Assembly: GCF_000690905.1 (NCBI RefSeq)
Contig: NZ_JMCL01000034.1
Coordinates: 16,779 to 80,778 of the forward strand
DNA from: Pseudomonas sp. Ant30-3
GTDB taxonomy: Bacteria > Pseudomonadota > Gammaproteobacteria > Pseudomonadales > Pseudomonadaceae
Length of the DNA stretch: 64,000 nt
Direction: 5' to 3'
The notes under the pieces are model-generated. The model ran no database searches. It saw only the letters and a program-made list of their open reading frames with translations, and was not told where the DNA came from. Positions 9,748 to 22,296 of this stretch are shown piece after piece. Position 1 is the first letter of the stretch; the number at the start of each line of letters is the position of its first letter. Both the position numbers and the translations under genes were made by a program.

Positions 9748-10872
9748 TTAATTCGCCTCTAAAAGCGGGTCGAGAGCGCGAACGTGTTCGACCTGCCAGC
9801 CAAGCGGTACCACGTCGCCGACGGCCAGCCCGGGATCGAGCTCGGCAATCGGCTGTTTCACAAAGAAGTCGGTCTTGCCGCAGACTTCCAGGCGAACCCG
9901 GACGTGATCGCCCAGATAGATGAATTCCGCCACCCTCCCTGAGAAGCGGTTGACGCAGGATTCGCTCGAGCCGTTGAGGCTGATGCGTTCCGGGCGAATC
10001 GACAGCGTGACGGGCTCGCCGGTCCGGCCGACGTTGACGGCCAGCGCTTCAACCTTTTCACCGCGAGCGAGCTCGACCACACAACGGTCGCCCGTGTGAC
10101 TGTGCAAACGACCGTTGAGACGGTTGTTCTCGCCGATGAAGTTGGCAACGAAGGTGTTTTTCGGTTCTTCGTAAAGGCTGCGCGGTGGGGCGATCTGTTG
10201 GATCTCGCCTTGATGGAACACGGCGACGCGGTCGGACATGGTCAGGGCTTCACCCTGATCGTGCGTCACGTAGACCACGGTCACGCCGAGGCGCTGGTGC
10301 AGGTGTTTGATTTCCATCTGCATGTGTTCACGCAGTTGCTTGTCGAGTGCACCGAGCGGTTCGTCCATCAGCACCAGTTGCGGCTCGAACACCAGTGCCC
10401 GGGCCAGGGCCACGCGCTGTTGCTGGCCGCCGGACAATTGCGCCGGATAACGCTGGGCGAAGGTGTCTAGCTGAACCATGCTCAGGACTTTTTTCACCTT
10501 GTCGCTGACATCGCTTTTGTTCAGACCGCGCACGGTCAGCGGGAAGGCCAGGTTCTCGGCCACCGTCATGTGCGGGAACAACGCGTAGTTCTGGAACACC
10601 ATGCCGATGTCGCGCTTGTGCGGCGGCACGTTGTTGATGGAACGCCCGGCCAGGAGAATTTCGCCGGCGGTGGGGGTTTCGAAACCGGCGAGCATCATCA
10701 GGCTGGTGGTCTTGCCGGAGCCGGACGGCCCGAGCAGGGTCAGAAATTCACCTTTGCGAATATCCAGGTTGAGGTCTTTGACGATCAGGTTCTCGCCGTC
10801 GTAGCTCTTCTGCACTCCACGAAAGCTGACCAGAATGTCACTGGCCCCTGCGCTTGAATCGACCTGGCTCAT
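9748..10872 (-). CDS. ABC transporter ATP-binding protein, PotA-like
   Basis: 374 residues from ATG 10872 (AAAGGTG upstream); a GTG two codons further up is possible. Walker A GPSGSGKTTS, Q-loop MVFQNYALFPHMTV, signature LSGGQQQRVALARAL, Walker B LVLMDEPLGALD and H-loop VTHDQGEA are all intact, and the C-terminal TOBE domain follows. First gene of the leftward operon ATPase, binding protein, permease, permease. It energises uptake of the ligand bound by the 8660-9703 product. Confidence 0.92.
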   Translation of the reverse strand: MSQVDSSAGASDILVSFRGVQKSYDGENLIVKDLNLDIRKGEFLTLLGPSGSGKTTSLMMLAGFETPTAGEILLAGRSINNVPPHKRDIGMVFQNYALFPHMTVAENLAFPLTVRGLNKSDVSDKVKKVLSMVQLDTFAQRYPAQLSGGQQQRVALARALVFEPQLVLMDEPLGALDKQLREHMQMEIKHLHQRLGVTVVYVTHDQGEALTMSDRVAVFHQGEIQQIAPPRSLYEEPKNTFVANFIGENNRLNGRLHSHTGDRCVVELARGEKVEALAVNVGRTGEPVTLSIRPERISLNGSSESCVNRFSGRVAEFIYLGDHVRVRLEVCGKTDFFVKQPIAELDPGLAVGDVVPLGWQVEHVRALDPLLEAN

Positions 10873-11114
10873 ACCCACACCTTTGTTATTGATGACTGCT
10901 GTGGATTAAGCCTAGTGGACGCTGGAGAGCACGCAAATCGGGGCGCAGGAGAGAATCGCCTCAGCCGGATGGAAGGTTGGGGGTAGGGATTGCCCTACAA
11001 GGATGGCGTGAATGGACAAGGTCGCTGCGGACTTCGAGCTCCAGGCCGCAAGAACAAGCGAATGGGCTTGTCGCTATTGGACATGTCCACAATCCCAACC
11101 CCAAAGAAGATCCC

Positions 11115-11205
11115 CTGTAGGAGTGAGCCTGCTCGCGATGGCATTCAGTCAGTCAACACTTTAGCGACTGATCCACCGCCATCGCGAGCAGGCTCACTCC
11201 TACAG
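11115..11205. repeat. Long perfect REP inverted repeat in a 351-bp gene-free stretch
   Basis: A perfect 27-bp inverted repeat (11115-11141 with 11179-11205), each arm running from CTGTAGGAGTGAGCC to a GCGATGG end. It lies in the gene-free gap 10873-11223 between the start of the transporter operon and the end of the response-regulator gene. No other gene or convincing RNA is seen in this gap; the promoter of the transporter operon must lie in its left part. Confidence 0.85.
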
Positions 11206-11223
11206 TTTTGATTGCGGCGTCCT

Positions 11224-11853
11224 TTAGAGCAGTTTGTGCTCCATCGCATATTTCACCAGCTCGGCCAGCGAGGTGATGTTGAGCTTTTGCATCAGCCGCG
11301 CCTTGTGGGTGCTGATGGTTTTGCTGCTCAACGCCAGTTGCTGGGCGATGTCATTGACGTTGGCGCCCTGGGCCAGGCGTTCGAACACCGAGAACTCCCG
11401 TTCCGACAGTAACGAATGCAACGGCCGCGAATCGGTCAGACCGACTTCGAAGACCATGCGATCAGCCAGGTCCGGGTCGATGTAGCGCCCACCCGCAGCA
11501 ACCTTGCGAATCGCCGTCAGCAACAAGGCCGGATCGCTGTCTTTGGTCGCATAGCCCGCCGCGCCCACTTTCAACGCCCGGGCGGCCATCTGCGCTTCGT
11601 CGTGCATCGACAACACCAGGATCGCCGGCGGATTGTTCAACGCGCGAATGCGCGGGATCGCCTCCAGGCCATTCACGCCCGGCATCGAAATGTCCAGCAA
11701 CACCACTTCGCAAGGAACATGCCGCAAGGTTTCGAGCAGTTGCTCCCCGTTGCTCGCCTCTCCCACTACCAGCAAATCCTTGGCGAGGCCGATCAACTGC
11801 TTGATGCCTTCGCGCACGATGGTGTGATCTTCGGCTACCAGTACACGGATCAC
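11224..11853 (-). CDS. LuxR/NarL-family response regulator
   Basis: 209 residues. The N-terminal receiver domain has the acidic pocket AEDH, the phospho-acceptor Asp54 in VVLLDISMPG, the Thr/Ser switch LSMHDE and Lys in ATKDSD. The C-terminal LuxR-type helix-turn-helix (LSEREFSVFERLAQGANVND through STHKARLMQKL) covers about residues 145-205. It is transcribed leftward after the sensor-kinase gene, 111 bp downstream of it, so the two form a two-component pair. The signal and target genes are unknown. Confidence 0.93.
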   Translation of the reverse strand: MIRVLVAEDHTIVREGIKQLIGLAKDLLVVGEASNGEQLLETLRHVPCEVVLLDISMPGVNGLEAIPRIRALNNPPAILVLSMHDEAQMAARALKVGAAGYATKDSDPALLLTAIRKVAAGGRYIDPDLADRMVFEVGLTDSRPLHSLLSEREFSVFERLAQGANVNDIAQQLALSSKTISTHKARLMQKLNITSLAELVKYAMEHKLL

Positions 11854-11874
11854 GTTCTTCTCCAGATTCAGGAT

Positions 11875-11939
11875 CTATCGCGAGCAGGCTCGTTCCAACA
11901 GGTACAGAGCACCTGTGGGAGCGAGCCTGCTCGCGATAG
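11875..11939. repeat. REP inverted pair between kinase and response regulator
   Basis: CTATCGCGAGCAGGCTCG (11875-11892) is the exact inverse of CGAGCCTGCTCGCGATAG (11922-11939). This is a standard Pseudomonas REP doublet separating two genes of one leftward unit. Confidence 0.85.
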
Positions 11940-11964
11940 CGTCAGTACAGACAACACAAATGCA

Positions 11965-14360
11965 TCAGGCTTCATCCACCGGCACCCGCACGCTCAACGT
12001 CGTGCCCTCCCCCGGCTCGCTCTCCAGCAGCAACTGCCCGCCCATGATCAACACCCGCTCGCGCATTCCCACCACCCCGAAGGATGTTGGCCTGCCCGCT
12101 GCCGGCACAAATCCTACGCCATCATCACTCACCGTCAGGCACAACTCGTCGCCTTCCAGCGTCAGCGTCAGTTCGACAGTATGCGCCTGGGCATGTCGCA
12201 TGACATTGGTCAGCGCTTCCTGAAGGATGCGAAACAGGCCCACAGCCTTGGCATCGCTGAGCACCGGCAAATTCTCCGGCACCTGCACCAGACAAGGAAT
12301 CTGCGTGCGTGCCTCAAAACGACGGGCCTGCCATTCGATGGCCGAGGCGATACCTGCATCGAGGATCGGCGGTCGCAGCGCGGTGGCCACATCGCGTACC
12401 AGCTGAAACAACTGAGCGATCAAGCGCTTCATACTGTTCAAACGTTCGTTCAGTCCGGGGTCAAGTTGTGCGTAAGCCAATTCGCACATGGACGTTTCCA
12501 GTTTCAACACCGTCAACATTTGCCCCAATTCGTCATGCACTTCGCGGGCAATGCGCGCCTTTTCCTCTCGCGCACGCTTTCCAGATGAGCCGACAGCTCG
12601 CGCAGTTGCTCGCGGGAGCTGGCCAGTTCCAGTTCAATACGTTTGCTTTCGCTGATGTCCCAGACAATGCCGTCCCAGACATAGGCGCCGTCGTCGAGCC
12701 GACGGGTAATCGCCTTGATCTCGGCCCAGCGTTGTTCGCCCTGACGCGTCAGGATCCGACCTTGCCACGACCAGTCGCTATCCGTATCCAGCGCGTGGTC
12801 CTGCGTCTGGTGATAACTGGCCTTGTCATCCGGATGCACCAGGCTGCGCAAGCCTTTGTCGCGATGGGCCAGGGTGGCCGGCGAGTAACCCACCAGACTC
12901 TCGCTGCCCTCACTGATGTAGGCAAAGTCGATCTGTCCTGTCACCGGCGCGCGCTCCAGGCGAAAGACCAGTCCCGGAACATTGGCGGCGATACCTTGCA
13001 GCCGCGCCTCGCTTTCCTGCAAAGCCGCCAGTGCGCGGCGGCGCTCGGTGACGTCGTTGAGGTAAACCACCAGGTATTCGCCATCGCGGAAGCGCAAAAA
13101 GCTCAGTGAAACGTCTGTTGGCAAAACGCTGCCGTCAGCGCGCAGGCAATTGGTTTCGAAACTTGGCGGGCCTTCTTCGCTGGCCCGCGCGCGTTTCCAC
13201 AGGTTGAGCCAGCGGTCCATGTGCAGACCGGGTTCAAAATCGATCAGCGGCCGGTCGATGATGCCGCCGGGCGGATAACCCAGCATCGTTTCGGCGGCGC
13301 GATTGGCGTAGCGCACATGGCTGTCCCAGTTGACCCAGAGAATGCCAACCGTGCTTTGATCGATGGAAAACTGGGTGAGCCGCAGTGCTTCTTCGCTGGC
13401 AGCGCGCAATGCAATGTCTGCGCGCGCCATCAGTAATCGTTGTTCCAGACTGTGTTGCTGGCGGCGCTGCCAGAACACGATCGCCATGCTGCTCAACATC
13501 AGTACCGCCAACAGCAGACACAGGTTTTGCCAGAAACCCGGCGAGTCGGTCAGCCGCGGGTATTTGGGTTTCAGCCATTGATTGTGCAGTTGTTCCAGGT
13601 CCTTGGCCGGAATCGCCCGCAGCGCGCTTTCAACGATAGCGGCGAGTTCCGGCCAGTCCCGGCGCGTCGCTACACGCAGCAATTGCGGCAAACCGATGTC
13701 ACCGACGACCACCAGCCCGGCAAACTCCGGCTCGACTGAAAGGCGCCCCAACTGGGCTTCATCGACCACGGCGTAGTTGGCCTGCTGACTCAACAATAAA
13801 TGCAAGGCCTGACGCTCGATCGGCACGCCTTGCAAATTCAGGTGCGGATAATTGCTGCGCAAGTAATCGGCCGTGGCGCCGGGCATGCGTACGGCGACTC
13901 GGGTCTGGCTGTCGAGTTTTTCCAGCTCGACCGCGCCGCTGCCTTTTCGATCGCTGACCACCAGTTGCGGCACGCGCATGTACGGGTCGGAGAATTGCCA
14001 CAGGCGCAGGCCTGCGGGGGTTTGGGTCAAGCCGGGCGCGAGGTCGATCTCGCCATCGAGAGCCGCTGCCTCCAGTTGTGCAAGATCGGGAAAGTTGCGC
14101 CAGCTCAACTCGACCTTGAGTGCCTGGGCCAGCCACTTCATCAGTTCGACGTTGACCCCGGACAGTCGCTGCAGGCGACGGTCGTATTGGGCGTAAGGCA
14201 CTTGCAGGACAACGCCGACGCGCAATTGATCGCGCTGCGTCAGCCACTGTTGCTGGCTCGCCGTCAGTTGTGCGACATGAGTCGGTGGCGCGGACGCCGC
14301 CCAGCCCGTCAAGGGAAACAACAAACAGCCGATAACCCACAGGCAGCGAAAACGCATCAT
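11965..14360 (-). pseudogene. Sensor histidine kinase with periplasmic solute-binding domain, broken by a 1-base frameshift
   Basis: The start chosen is ATG 14360 (GAGA upstream). The N-terminal part has a signal peptide, an SBP_bac_3-type binding domain (about residues 35-265), one membrane helix and two PAS domains. Its frame ends at 12513 in an off-frame tail (RERKRRALPAKC). The catalytic part continues in another frame: HDELGQ with the phospho-His of HisKA_3, N-box NVMRHA, G-box DDGVGF, ending at 11965. The two frames overlap by 28 nt. Restoring one G in the GG at 12564-12565 joins them smoothly as VREREKARIAREVHDELG. This is either a real mutation or a sequencing error in a G-run. If real, the kinase is inactive and its regulator is orphaned. 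The downstream regulator gene is intact. Confidence 0.85.
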
Positions 14361-14433
14361 CGAAGTCTCATACACTGACAAACACTGACCAACCTATTAG
14401 GCTGCCGGAATAACTTCTGGCCTGGAATATCCG

Positions 14434-15426
14434 ATGCCCCCTGTCTACCGCCTGGCACTGCCAGCATTGTGCCTGTCGTTGCTCCTGCCTTGCGCGTTTT
14501 CCGTCGCCGCCGCTGAAACTGCGCCGGCTGCCGTAGAACAACCTGTCGGCGAAAAAATGCCTGAGCGTCAGCCGTTGCCGGAGCGTAGTCAGGAAGAAGC
14601 GGCAGCGCTTGAGCGAAAACTTCCCGCTCAGGAACAACAACAGCTGCAGGCTGGCAACGACACGTTTCTGGCCTTGTGGAAACCGGCCAATACTGCCGAA
14701 CCAAAAGGTGCGGTGATCATTGTCCCGGGCGCTGGCGAAACGGCTGACTGGCCGCAGGTTGTGGGTCCATTGCGGCAGAAGCTGCCGGACGCAAAATGGA
14801 GCAGCCTGAGTATCACCCTGCCCGACATGCAAAGCGATGTCATTGCACCGCGAGTGGTCGAGGTGCCGCCAACCATCAAGGCACCCGACGTCGGCAGCAA
14901 GGACTCGACGACTGCGGCGCCGATCGAACAGGCAGCCGGGGGCGAGGCGGAAATCGTCGACAAGGCTGTTGCCGAAACCGGTGAGGATCAATCGAAAGCC
15001 GATGCCGAGCGAATATTCGCACGCATCGATGCAGCGATTGCCTACGCCGAACAACAAAGTGTTCGCAGCATTGTGCTGCTGGGCCACGGGACCGGCGCTT
15101 ACTGGGCGGCGCGTTTTCTGAACGAAAGACAGCCACCGCAGATCGAGAAGTTCACCATGGTCGCCGCGCAGACACCGACAGCGGCGAAACCGCCGCTGGT
15201 GGAACTGACGCCGACCCTGAAGCTGCCGACTGTGGATATCTTTTACAAGGACAAGCCGCTGGATCGCAGCCTGGCGCTGGAGCGGCTGCAAGCGAGCAAA
15301 CGCCTGAAGACCGTTGCTTACAGCCAGGTTTCGCTCAAGGCGTTGCCGGGGGATGCCAAGGCCGAGCAAGAGCAACTGGTTCGTCGGGTGCGTGGTTGGT
15401 TGAATCCAAAGCCAGCGGCTAATTGA
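14434..15426 (+). CDS. DUF3530-type alpha/beta-hydrolase-like secreted protein
   Basis: 330 residues with a signal peptide (hydrophobic run ending in FSVAAAE). After a charged, Glu/Gln-rich linker there is an alpha/beta-hydrolase-like core: KGAVIIVPGAGETADWP and a nucleophile-elbow-like LLGHGTGAYWAARFL. The elbow at residues 217-221 reads GHGTG, with no serine where a hydrolase would have it, so catalytic activity is doubtful. It is divergent from the sensor-kinase gene, sharing a 73-bp promoter region. Function unknown. Confidence 0.75.
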   Translation: MPPVYRLALPALCLSLLLPCAFSVAAAETAPAAVEQPVGEKMPERQPLPERSQEEAAALERKLPAQEQQQLQAGNDTFLALWKPANTAEPKGAVIIVPGAGETADWPQVVGPLRQKLPDAKWSSLSITLPDMQSDVIAPRVVEVPPTIKAPDVGSKDSTTAAPIEQAAGGEAEIVDKAVAETGEDQSKADAERIFARIDAAIAYAEQQSVRSIVLLGHGTGAYWAARFLNERQPPQIEKFTMVAAQTPTAAKPPLVELTPTLKLPTVDIFYKDKPLDRSLALERLQASKRLKTVAYSQVSLKALPGDAKAEQEQLVRRVRGWLNPKPAAN

Positions 15427-15429
15427 TAA

Positions 15430-15585
15430 GCGAGCCTGCTAGCGCTAACGGAAACACATCAAACATGATGGTTGGCTGAGCCATCGCCATCGCTAGCAGG
15501 CTAGCTCCCACAGGGTCGTCAGCGTTCTTCGATGTTGTGTCAAACGCGAATCAATGTGGGAGCTAGCCTGCTAGCGATGGCGGCG
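15430..15585. repeat. REP cluster of three units (GCTAGC variant)
   Basis: Three alternating-orientation units built on AGCCTGCTAGCG: about 15432-15450, 15487-15513 (CCATCGCTAGCAGGCTAGCT) and 15557-15585 (GTGGGAGCTAGCCTGCTAGC). The central CTAGC replaces the CTCGC of the window's other REPs, and the change is compensated on both arms. The cluster fills the convergent gap between the DUF3530 gene and djlA. Confidence 0.8.
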
Positions 15586-15610
15586 TTGGCCACGCCCCAA
15601 TCCTTAATCT

Positions 15611-16378
15611 TTAGCGAAAATCCCGCCGCTCCCGAATCAACGTATAAGCCGTATGCAACTCGCGCGTCTTGTCCGTCGCCTCACGCACCTGCATCGCCGT
15701 CGCGCCGCTGCCGGCGATCTTGTCCGGATGATGACGACTGAGCAGACGTCGATAAGCGCGCTTGATCTGCGCCGGTTCCGTGGTGGCGGTGACGCCGAGC
15801 AAACGCATGGCATCCTGATACGTCACCGCACTGATCACCAGCGGACGTTTCTGCGGTTCGTAGTCCTCCGCCAGCGCCTGCACCTGCTGCCGGGTCCAGC
15901 CCAGCCACTTGCCCCATTGGCGCACCAGTTCAACTTCACCCACACCGGCGCGACCGTCGGCCCAGACCATCCGCCAGCAGGCGCGCAACACGCCCTCGGC
16001 GGCATGCGGTTGCGTCCTCATGCGACGCAAATACCCGCTCAAGCGATCGTGCCCGGTCTTGCCACGATTAAACGCCGTAATCGCACGGCGTTGCGCCGAC
16101 TCGGTCATCTCCAGCGAGCGCATCTCCTGACGCGCCTGCTGAATGTGCCCGTCCACTACCCGCCCATCGCACTTGGCGAGTCGTCCCAGCAGCACGAACA
16201 GCAGTTCATCGTTGCGAAGCATCGGCCGACCGCCGAGCCTTTCTCGCAAATGCCCCCAACTTTGCAGTTGCAGGCGCCGGTCCAGCGCCTGTCCCAGTAA
16301 AGCGCCAAGCATGGCCCCCGGAATACTGGCGATGACATACCCCAGTCCGGCTCCAATCAGAGTCCCTGGCCACAGCAT
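15611..16378 (-). CDS. djlA: DjlA-like membrane-anchored J-domain co-chaperone
   Basis: 255 residues. A Gly-rich hydrophobic N-terminal segment (about residues 5-32) anchors the protein. A TerB-like helical domain follows (LLFVLLGRLAKCDGRVVD to about residue 160), and a C-terminal J domain contains the HPD motif in SRHHPDKI. J proteins stimulate DnaK ATPase activity. It begins one base after the murU stop, so it is the third gene of amgK-murU-djlA. Confidence 0.92.
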   Translation of the reverse strand: MLWPGTLIGAGLGYVIASIPGAMLGALLGQALDRRLQLQSWGHLRERLGGRPMLRNDELLFVLLGRLAKCDGRVVDGHIQQARQEMRSLEMTESAQRRAITAFNRGKTGHDRLSGYLRRMRTQPHAAEGVLRACWRMVWADGRAGVGEVELVRQWGKWLGWTRQQVQALAEDYEPQKRPLVISAVTYQDAMRLLGVTATTEPAQIKRAYRRLLSRHHPDKIAGSGATAMQVREATDKTRELHTAYTLIRERRDFR

Positions 16379-16379
16379 C

Positions 16380-18067
<1,688 letters not shown>

Positions 18068-18197
18068 TGCAAGGGTCTCCGACGGCGCTAGCCGTCAAGC
18101 GGGTCATGCTTTATTATCCAGCATCTTTTTCAGACCATCGAGAGGCGTGCGGCCCACACCGCGGGCAGATGGCACGCAGGAAGCCCGGACTAATAAG

Positions 18198-20999
18198 ATG
18201 GCATTGAAATCCCCCGCGTTTCGTAAAAAATTTCCGTTGTTGGTTACCGGCAGTCTGCTGGCCCTGCAACCTCTAGCCACTTCGTTCGTGGTCGCCGCGG
18301 AACAGTATGACTGCTCAGTCTCTGCTTCGGGTGCCTGGGACTGTGCGCCGAAATCTCCAGCCGCTGCGCTGCCACCGCGTCCCGTCCATGACGGCAGCGC
18401 GGTGAGCACGAGCGGCGAGACTCCGGCCGACGGCAGTTCCAGTCAAGACTCCGGCGACAAACCTGTGCTGGTCACCGAGGCAAACGGCCGCGGCCTGAAG
18501 TCACGTAGCGCAGACTACAGTCACCTCGACTGGGTTCCCCGCGAAAAGCTCACTGCAGCGCAATTGGCCGAAACCGGTCCTTACTGCTCTGGTTCCTATA
18601 TCGAACCAACTCGTCCTGGCATGAGTGACAAGACGGATAAAAGTGATGCGCCTACCTTTGTCGGTGCCAAAGCGTCCCGCTACAAGCAGGATGAGCAGGT
18701 CGCCACACTGGCCGGTGACGTCGTTTTGCGTCAGGGCAGCATGCAGGCCGAAGCCGACGAAGCGAACCTCTACCAGGCCGAAAGCCGTGGCGAACTGAGC
18801 GGCAACGTACGCATTCGCGACAACGGTGCTCTGATCGTCGGCGACCATGCCGACGTGCAGCTAGACACCGGTGAAGCCAAGATCGACAACGCCGAATACG
18901 TGATGCACAAATCGCGTATTCGCGGCAGTGCGCTGTACGCCAAACGGGCCGAGAATGCGATCATCCGCCTCAAGGATGGTACGTACACCACGTGCGAACC
19001 GGACAGCAATGCCTGGCAGCTCAAGGGCAACAACATTACCTTGAACCCGGCCACCGGTTTCGGTACCGCGACCAACGTGACGCTGCGGGTCAAGGACATT
19101 CCGGTTCTGTACACGCCGTACATCTACTTCCCGATCGACGACCGTCGTCAGTCCGGTTTCCTGCCGCCGACCATCGGCACAGGCACCGACACCGGCTTCC
19201 TGCTCGTGACGCCTTACTACTTCAACCTAGCGCCGAACTACGACGCCACGTTGTACCCGCGTTATATGAGCAAGCGCGGCATGTTGCTGGAAGGCGAGTT
19301 CCGTTATCTGACCAAGTCCAGCGAAGGGCAATTCGGTGCGGCGTACCTCAACGACGACAACACCGATCGTAGCGACCAGACCGATTACGAAAAAACCCGC
19401 TACATGTACAACTGGCAGCACAAGGGCGGTCTCGACTCCCGAGTGTTCACCCAGGTTGACTACACCAAGATCAGCGATCCGTATTACTTCCAGGATCTGC
19501 AGACCGATCAGATTGGCATCAAAAGCGACGACTACGTCAACCAGCAGGGTTCTGTGAGCTACCGTGGCGACAGCTACACCGCTCGCATCAATGCTCAGGC
19601 TTACCAGCTGGCGACTGTTTCGAACATTACGCCGTATGACCGCTTGCCGCAGATCACCTTCAATGGTCAGCTGCCAGTGCATCCGAGCGGCCTGGACTTC
19701 GATTACGAAACAGAAATCGTGCGGTTTGATCGCGACCTTAAAGATGGCGACTTCTTCAATGAAGACGGCATCAATACCGGCCCGAGACTCGACCAGAACG
19801 TGTTCGGTCTGGCTCGCGCCAACGGTACTCGCCTCAATCTCAAACCAGGCATGAGCCTGCCAATGAGTGCGAGCTATGGGTACGTGACCCCATCGCTGAA
19901 GTATCAATACACTCAGTACGACCTGGATCTCGATGGCAAGGGCAAGTCTGACATCGCCGCTCAGGGTCCTGAAGGTGATCGACTCAACGGCACCTTCAGC
20001 AGCAATCAGAGCCGCGGCGTACCGATCGCCAGCATCGACAGCGGCCTTTACTTCGACCGTAAAACGTCGTGGTTTGGCAAGAACTACAACCAGACCCTCG
20101 AACCGCGGTTGTTCTACCTCTACGTCCCGGAGACCGATCAGGAAGATATTCCTGTGTTCGACACCAGTGAAGCCACTTTCAACTACAGCTCACTGTTCCG
20201 CGACAATCGCTTCTCCGGCGCTGACCGCGTAGGCGACGAGAACAAGCTGTCCCTGGGCGTAACCAGTCGCTGGATCGAAGACAACGGTTTCGAACGTCAG
20301 CGCATCGCCGTCGGTCAGGCCTTCTACTTCAAGGATCGCAAGGTTCAGCTGCCAGGTATCGACGCGAAAACCCGCGAAGATGCGCAGTCCAGCGTGTCGC
20401 CGTACGCACTCGAGTACGAATACCGCTGGAACCGCGATTGGCGCACCACGGCCGATTACAACTGGGATCCGGACAGCCGCAGCCCTCGCTCGGGTAGCGC
20501 GATGTTCCACTACCAGCCTGAAGACAACCCGAACAAGGTCATCAACGCCGGCTATCGCTATCGCAATGACCAGGTCCGTTATGACCAGAACACCGGTCGT
20601 TGGTCGGTGGGTGGTGGTGATTACGGCACGCCGGGCACTCCGGGTTACGTGAAGGACTACTACAAGATCCAGCAGCACGACTTCTCGGTCATCTGGCCGG
20701 TTGTGCCGCAATGGAACGTCATCAGCCGCTGGCAGTACGACTACAACCGCAACCGTACGCTGGAAGCCTTCGGCGGTTTCGAGTACGACAACTGCTGCTG
20801 GAAGTTGCGCGTGATCAACCGTTACTGGGTCGACTATGACGAAACCAGTCAAGACGCTCCGGAAAATGAGAAAGGCGACCATGGCGTCTTCCTTCAAATC
20901 GTCCTGAAAGGTCTCGGCGGCCTCACCGGCTCCAAGGTAGAGAGCTTCCTCGACAAAGGCATCCAAGGTTATCGTGAACGTGAAGACCAAGCTTTCTGA
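18198..20999 (+). CDS. lptD: LPS-assembly protein LptD
   Basis: 933 residues from ATG 18198; an in-frame upstream start at 18147 would put a charged stretch before the signal peptide and is rejected. A signal peptide ([18 protein letters not shown]) is followed by the OstA/LptA-like periplasmic domain ([20 protein letters not shown]) and the C-terminal LptD beta-barrel. Cysteines for the essential disulfides are visible: two in [13 protein letters not shown] near the N-terminus and the CC of NCCWKLRV near the C-terminus. With LptE it inserts LPS into the outer leaflet. It overlaps surA, which encodes the chaperone that helps fold it. Confidence 0.97.
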   Translation: MALKSPAFRKKFPLLVTGSLLALQPLATSFVVAAEQYDCSVSASGAWDCAPKSPAAALPPRPVHDGSAVSTSGETPADGSSSQDSGDKPVLVTEANGRGLKSRSADYSHLDWVPREKLTAAQLAETGPYCSGSYIEPTRPGMSDKTDKSDAPTFVGAKASRYKQDEQVATLAGDVVLRQGSMQAEADEANLYQAESRGELSGNVRIRDNGALIVGDHADVQLDTGEAKIDNAEYVMHKSRIRGSALYAKRAENAIIRLKDGTYTTCEPDSNAWQLKGNNITLNPATGFGTATNVTLRVKDIPVLYTPYIYFPIDDRRQSGFLPPTIGTGTDTGFLLVTPYYFNLAPNYDATLYPRYMSKRGMLLEGEFRYLTKSSEGQFGAAYLNDDNTDRSDQTDYEKTRYMYNWQHKGGLDSRVFTQVDYTKISDPYYFQDLQTDQIGIKSDDYVNQQGSVSYRGDSYTARINAQAYQLATVSNITPYDRLPQITFNGQLPVHPSGLDFDYETEIVRFDRDLKDGDFFNEDGINTGPRLDQNVFGLARANGTRLNLKPGMSLPMSASYGYVTPSLKYQYTQYDLDLDGKGKSDIAAQGPEGDRLNGTFSSNQSRGVPIASIDSGLYFDRKTSWFGKNYNQTLEPRLFYLYVPETDQEDIPVFDTSEATFNYSSLFRDNRFSGADRVGDENKLSLGVTSRWIEDNGFERQRIAVGQAFYFKDRKVQLPGIDAKTREDAQSSVSPYALEYEYRWNRDWRTTADYNWDPDSRSPRSGSAMFHYQPEDNPNKVINAGYRYRNDQVRYDQNTGRWSVGGGDYGTPGTPGYVKDYYKIQQHDFSVIWPVVPQWNVISRWQYDYNRNRTLEAFGGFEYDNCCWKLRVINRYWVDYDETSQDAPENEKGDHGVFLQIVLKGLGGLTGSKVESFLDKGIQGYREREDQAF

Positions 21000-22296
21000 T
21001 TGTCTGCGCCCGCTGATGCTGGGCGCGCTGTTCCTCGGTACTGCGGCAAATGCCGCGGTACAGTCCATCGATAAAGTGGTGGCCATTGTCGATAACGACG
21101 TGGTCATGCAGAGCCAACTGGACCAGCGTGTTCATGAAGTTCAGCAAACCATCGCCAAGCGTGGCGCTGCGGCGCCGCCTCCGGGCGTGCTGGATCAGCA
21201 GGTGCTGGAGCGTCTGATCGTCGAAAACCTGCAACTGCAGATCGGCGAACGCTCCGGTATCCGCATCACCGATGAAGAACTGAACCAGGCCGTCGGCACC
21301 ATTGCCCAGCGCAATAACATGTCGATTGAACAATTCCGCTCTGCTCTGGCTCGCGATGGTCTGTCTTACGACGACGCTCGTGATCAGATCCGTCGTGAAA
21401 TGATCATCAGCCGTGTGCGCCAGCGCCGTGTGGCCGAACGTATCCAGGTCTCTGAGCAGGAAGTGAAGAACTTCCTCGCTTCCGACCTTGGCAAAATGCA
21501 GCTGTCGGAAGAATTCCGTCTGGCCAACATCCTGATTCCTACGCCGGAAAGCGCCAACTCCGAAGCGATTCAGAATGCTGCCAAACAGGCTGACGCGGTG
21601 TACCAGCAGCTCAAGCAAGGCGCTGACTTCGGTCAGTTGGCCATTGCCAAGTCTGCCAGTGAAACTGCGCTGGAAGGCGGCGACATGGGCTGGCGTAAAG
21701 CCGGTCAATTGCCACCTCCGTTCGATCGCCTGCTCAGCACCATGGCAGTCGGCGATGTGACCCAGCCAACCCGCACGCCGGGGGGCTTCATTATTCTGAA
21801 GATCCTCGACAAGCGTGGCGGCGAAACCCAGGTGCGCGATGAAGTGCACGTGCGTCACATCCTGATCAAGCCAAGCGAGATCCGCAGCGAAGCCGAAACC
21901 AAGCGTTTGGCCGAAAAGCTCTATGACCGCATCGAGTCGGGCGAAGACTTCGGCGAACTGGCGAAAAACTTCTCGGAAGATCCGGGTTCTGCACTCAACG
22001 GCGGCGACCTCAACTGGATCGACCCGAATGCGCTGGTGCCGGAATTCCGCGAAGTGATGGCCAATACCCCGCAGGGTCAGTTGTCCAAGCCATTCCAGAC
22101 CCAATATGGCTGGCACGTCCTGGAAGTCCTCGGCCGTCGCGCCACCGACAGCACCAGCCAGGCACGCGAGCAGCAAGCAATGACCGTACTGCGTAACCGC
22201 AAGTACGACGAAGAGTTGCAGAGCTGGCTGCGTCAGATCCGTGACGAAGCGTACGTAGAGATCAAACTCCCTGGTGCAGACCAGGCAGCGCAGTGA
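20974..22296 (+). CDS. surA: Periplasmic chaperone and peptidyl-prolyl isomerase SurA
   Basis: 440 residues. The GTG start at 20974 lies 26 nt inside the end of lptD; a second GTG at 20980 is the alternative. Signal peptide ([16 protein letters not shown]), the SurA N-domain ([21 protein letters not shown], here [13 protein letters not shown]), then two parvulin domains beginning FRLANILIP and VHVRHILIK. It escorts unfolded outer-membrane proteins, including LptD, across the periplasm. The overlap suggests coupled translation of the two genes. Confidence 0.96.
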   Translation: MNVKTKLSDCLRPLMLGALFLGTAANAAVQSIDKVVAIVDNDVVMQSQLDQRVHEVQQTIAKRGAAAPPPGVLDQQVLERLIVENLQLQIGERSGIRITDEELNQAVGTIAQRNNMSIEQFRSALARDGLSYDDARDQIRREMIISRVRQRRVAERIQVSEQEVKNFLASDLGKMQLSEEFRLANILIPTPESANSEAIQNAAKQADAVYQQLKQGADFGQLAIAKSASETALEGGDMGWRKAGQLPPPFDRLLSTMAVGDVTQPTRTPGGFIILKILDKRGGETQVRDEVHVRHILIKPSEIRSEAETKRLAEKLYDRIESGEDFGELAKNFSEDPGSALNGGDLNWIDPNALVPEFREVMANTPQGQLSKPFQTQYGWHVLEVLGRRATDSTSQAREQQAMTVLRNRKYDEELQSWLRQIRDEAYVEIKLPGADQAAQ

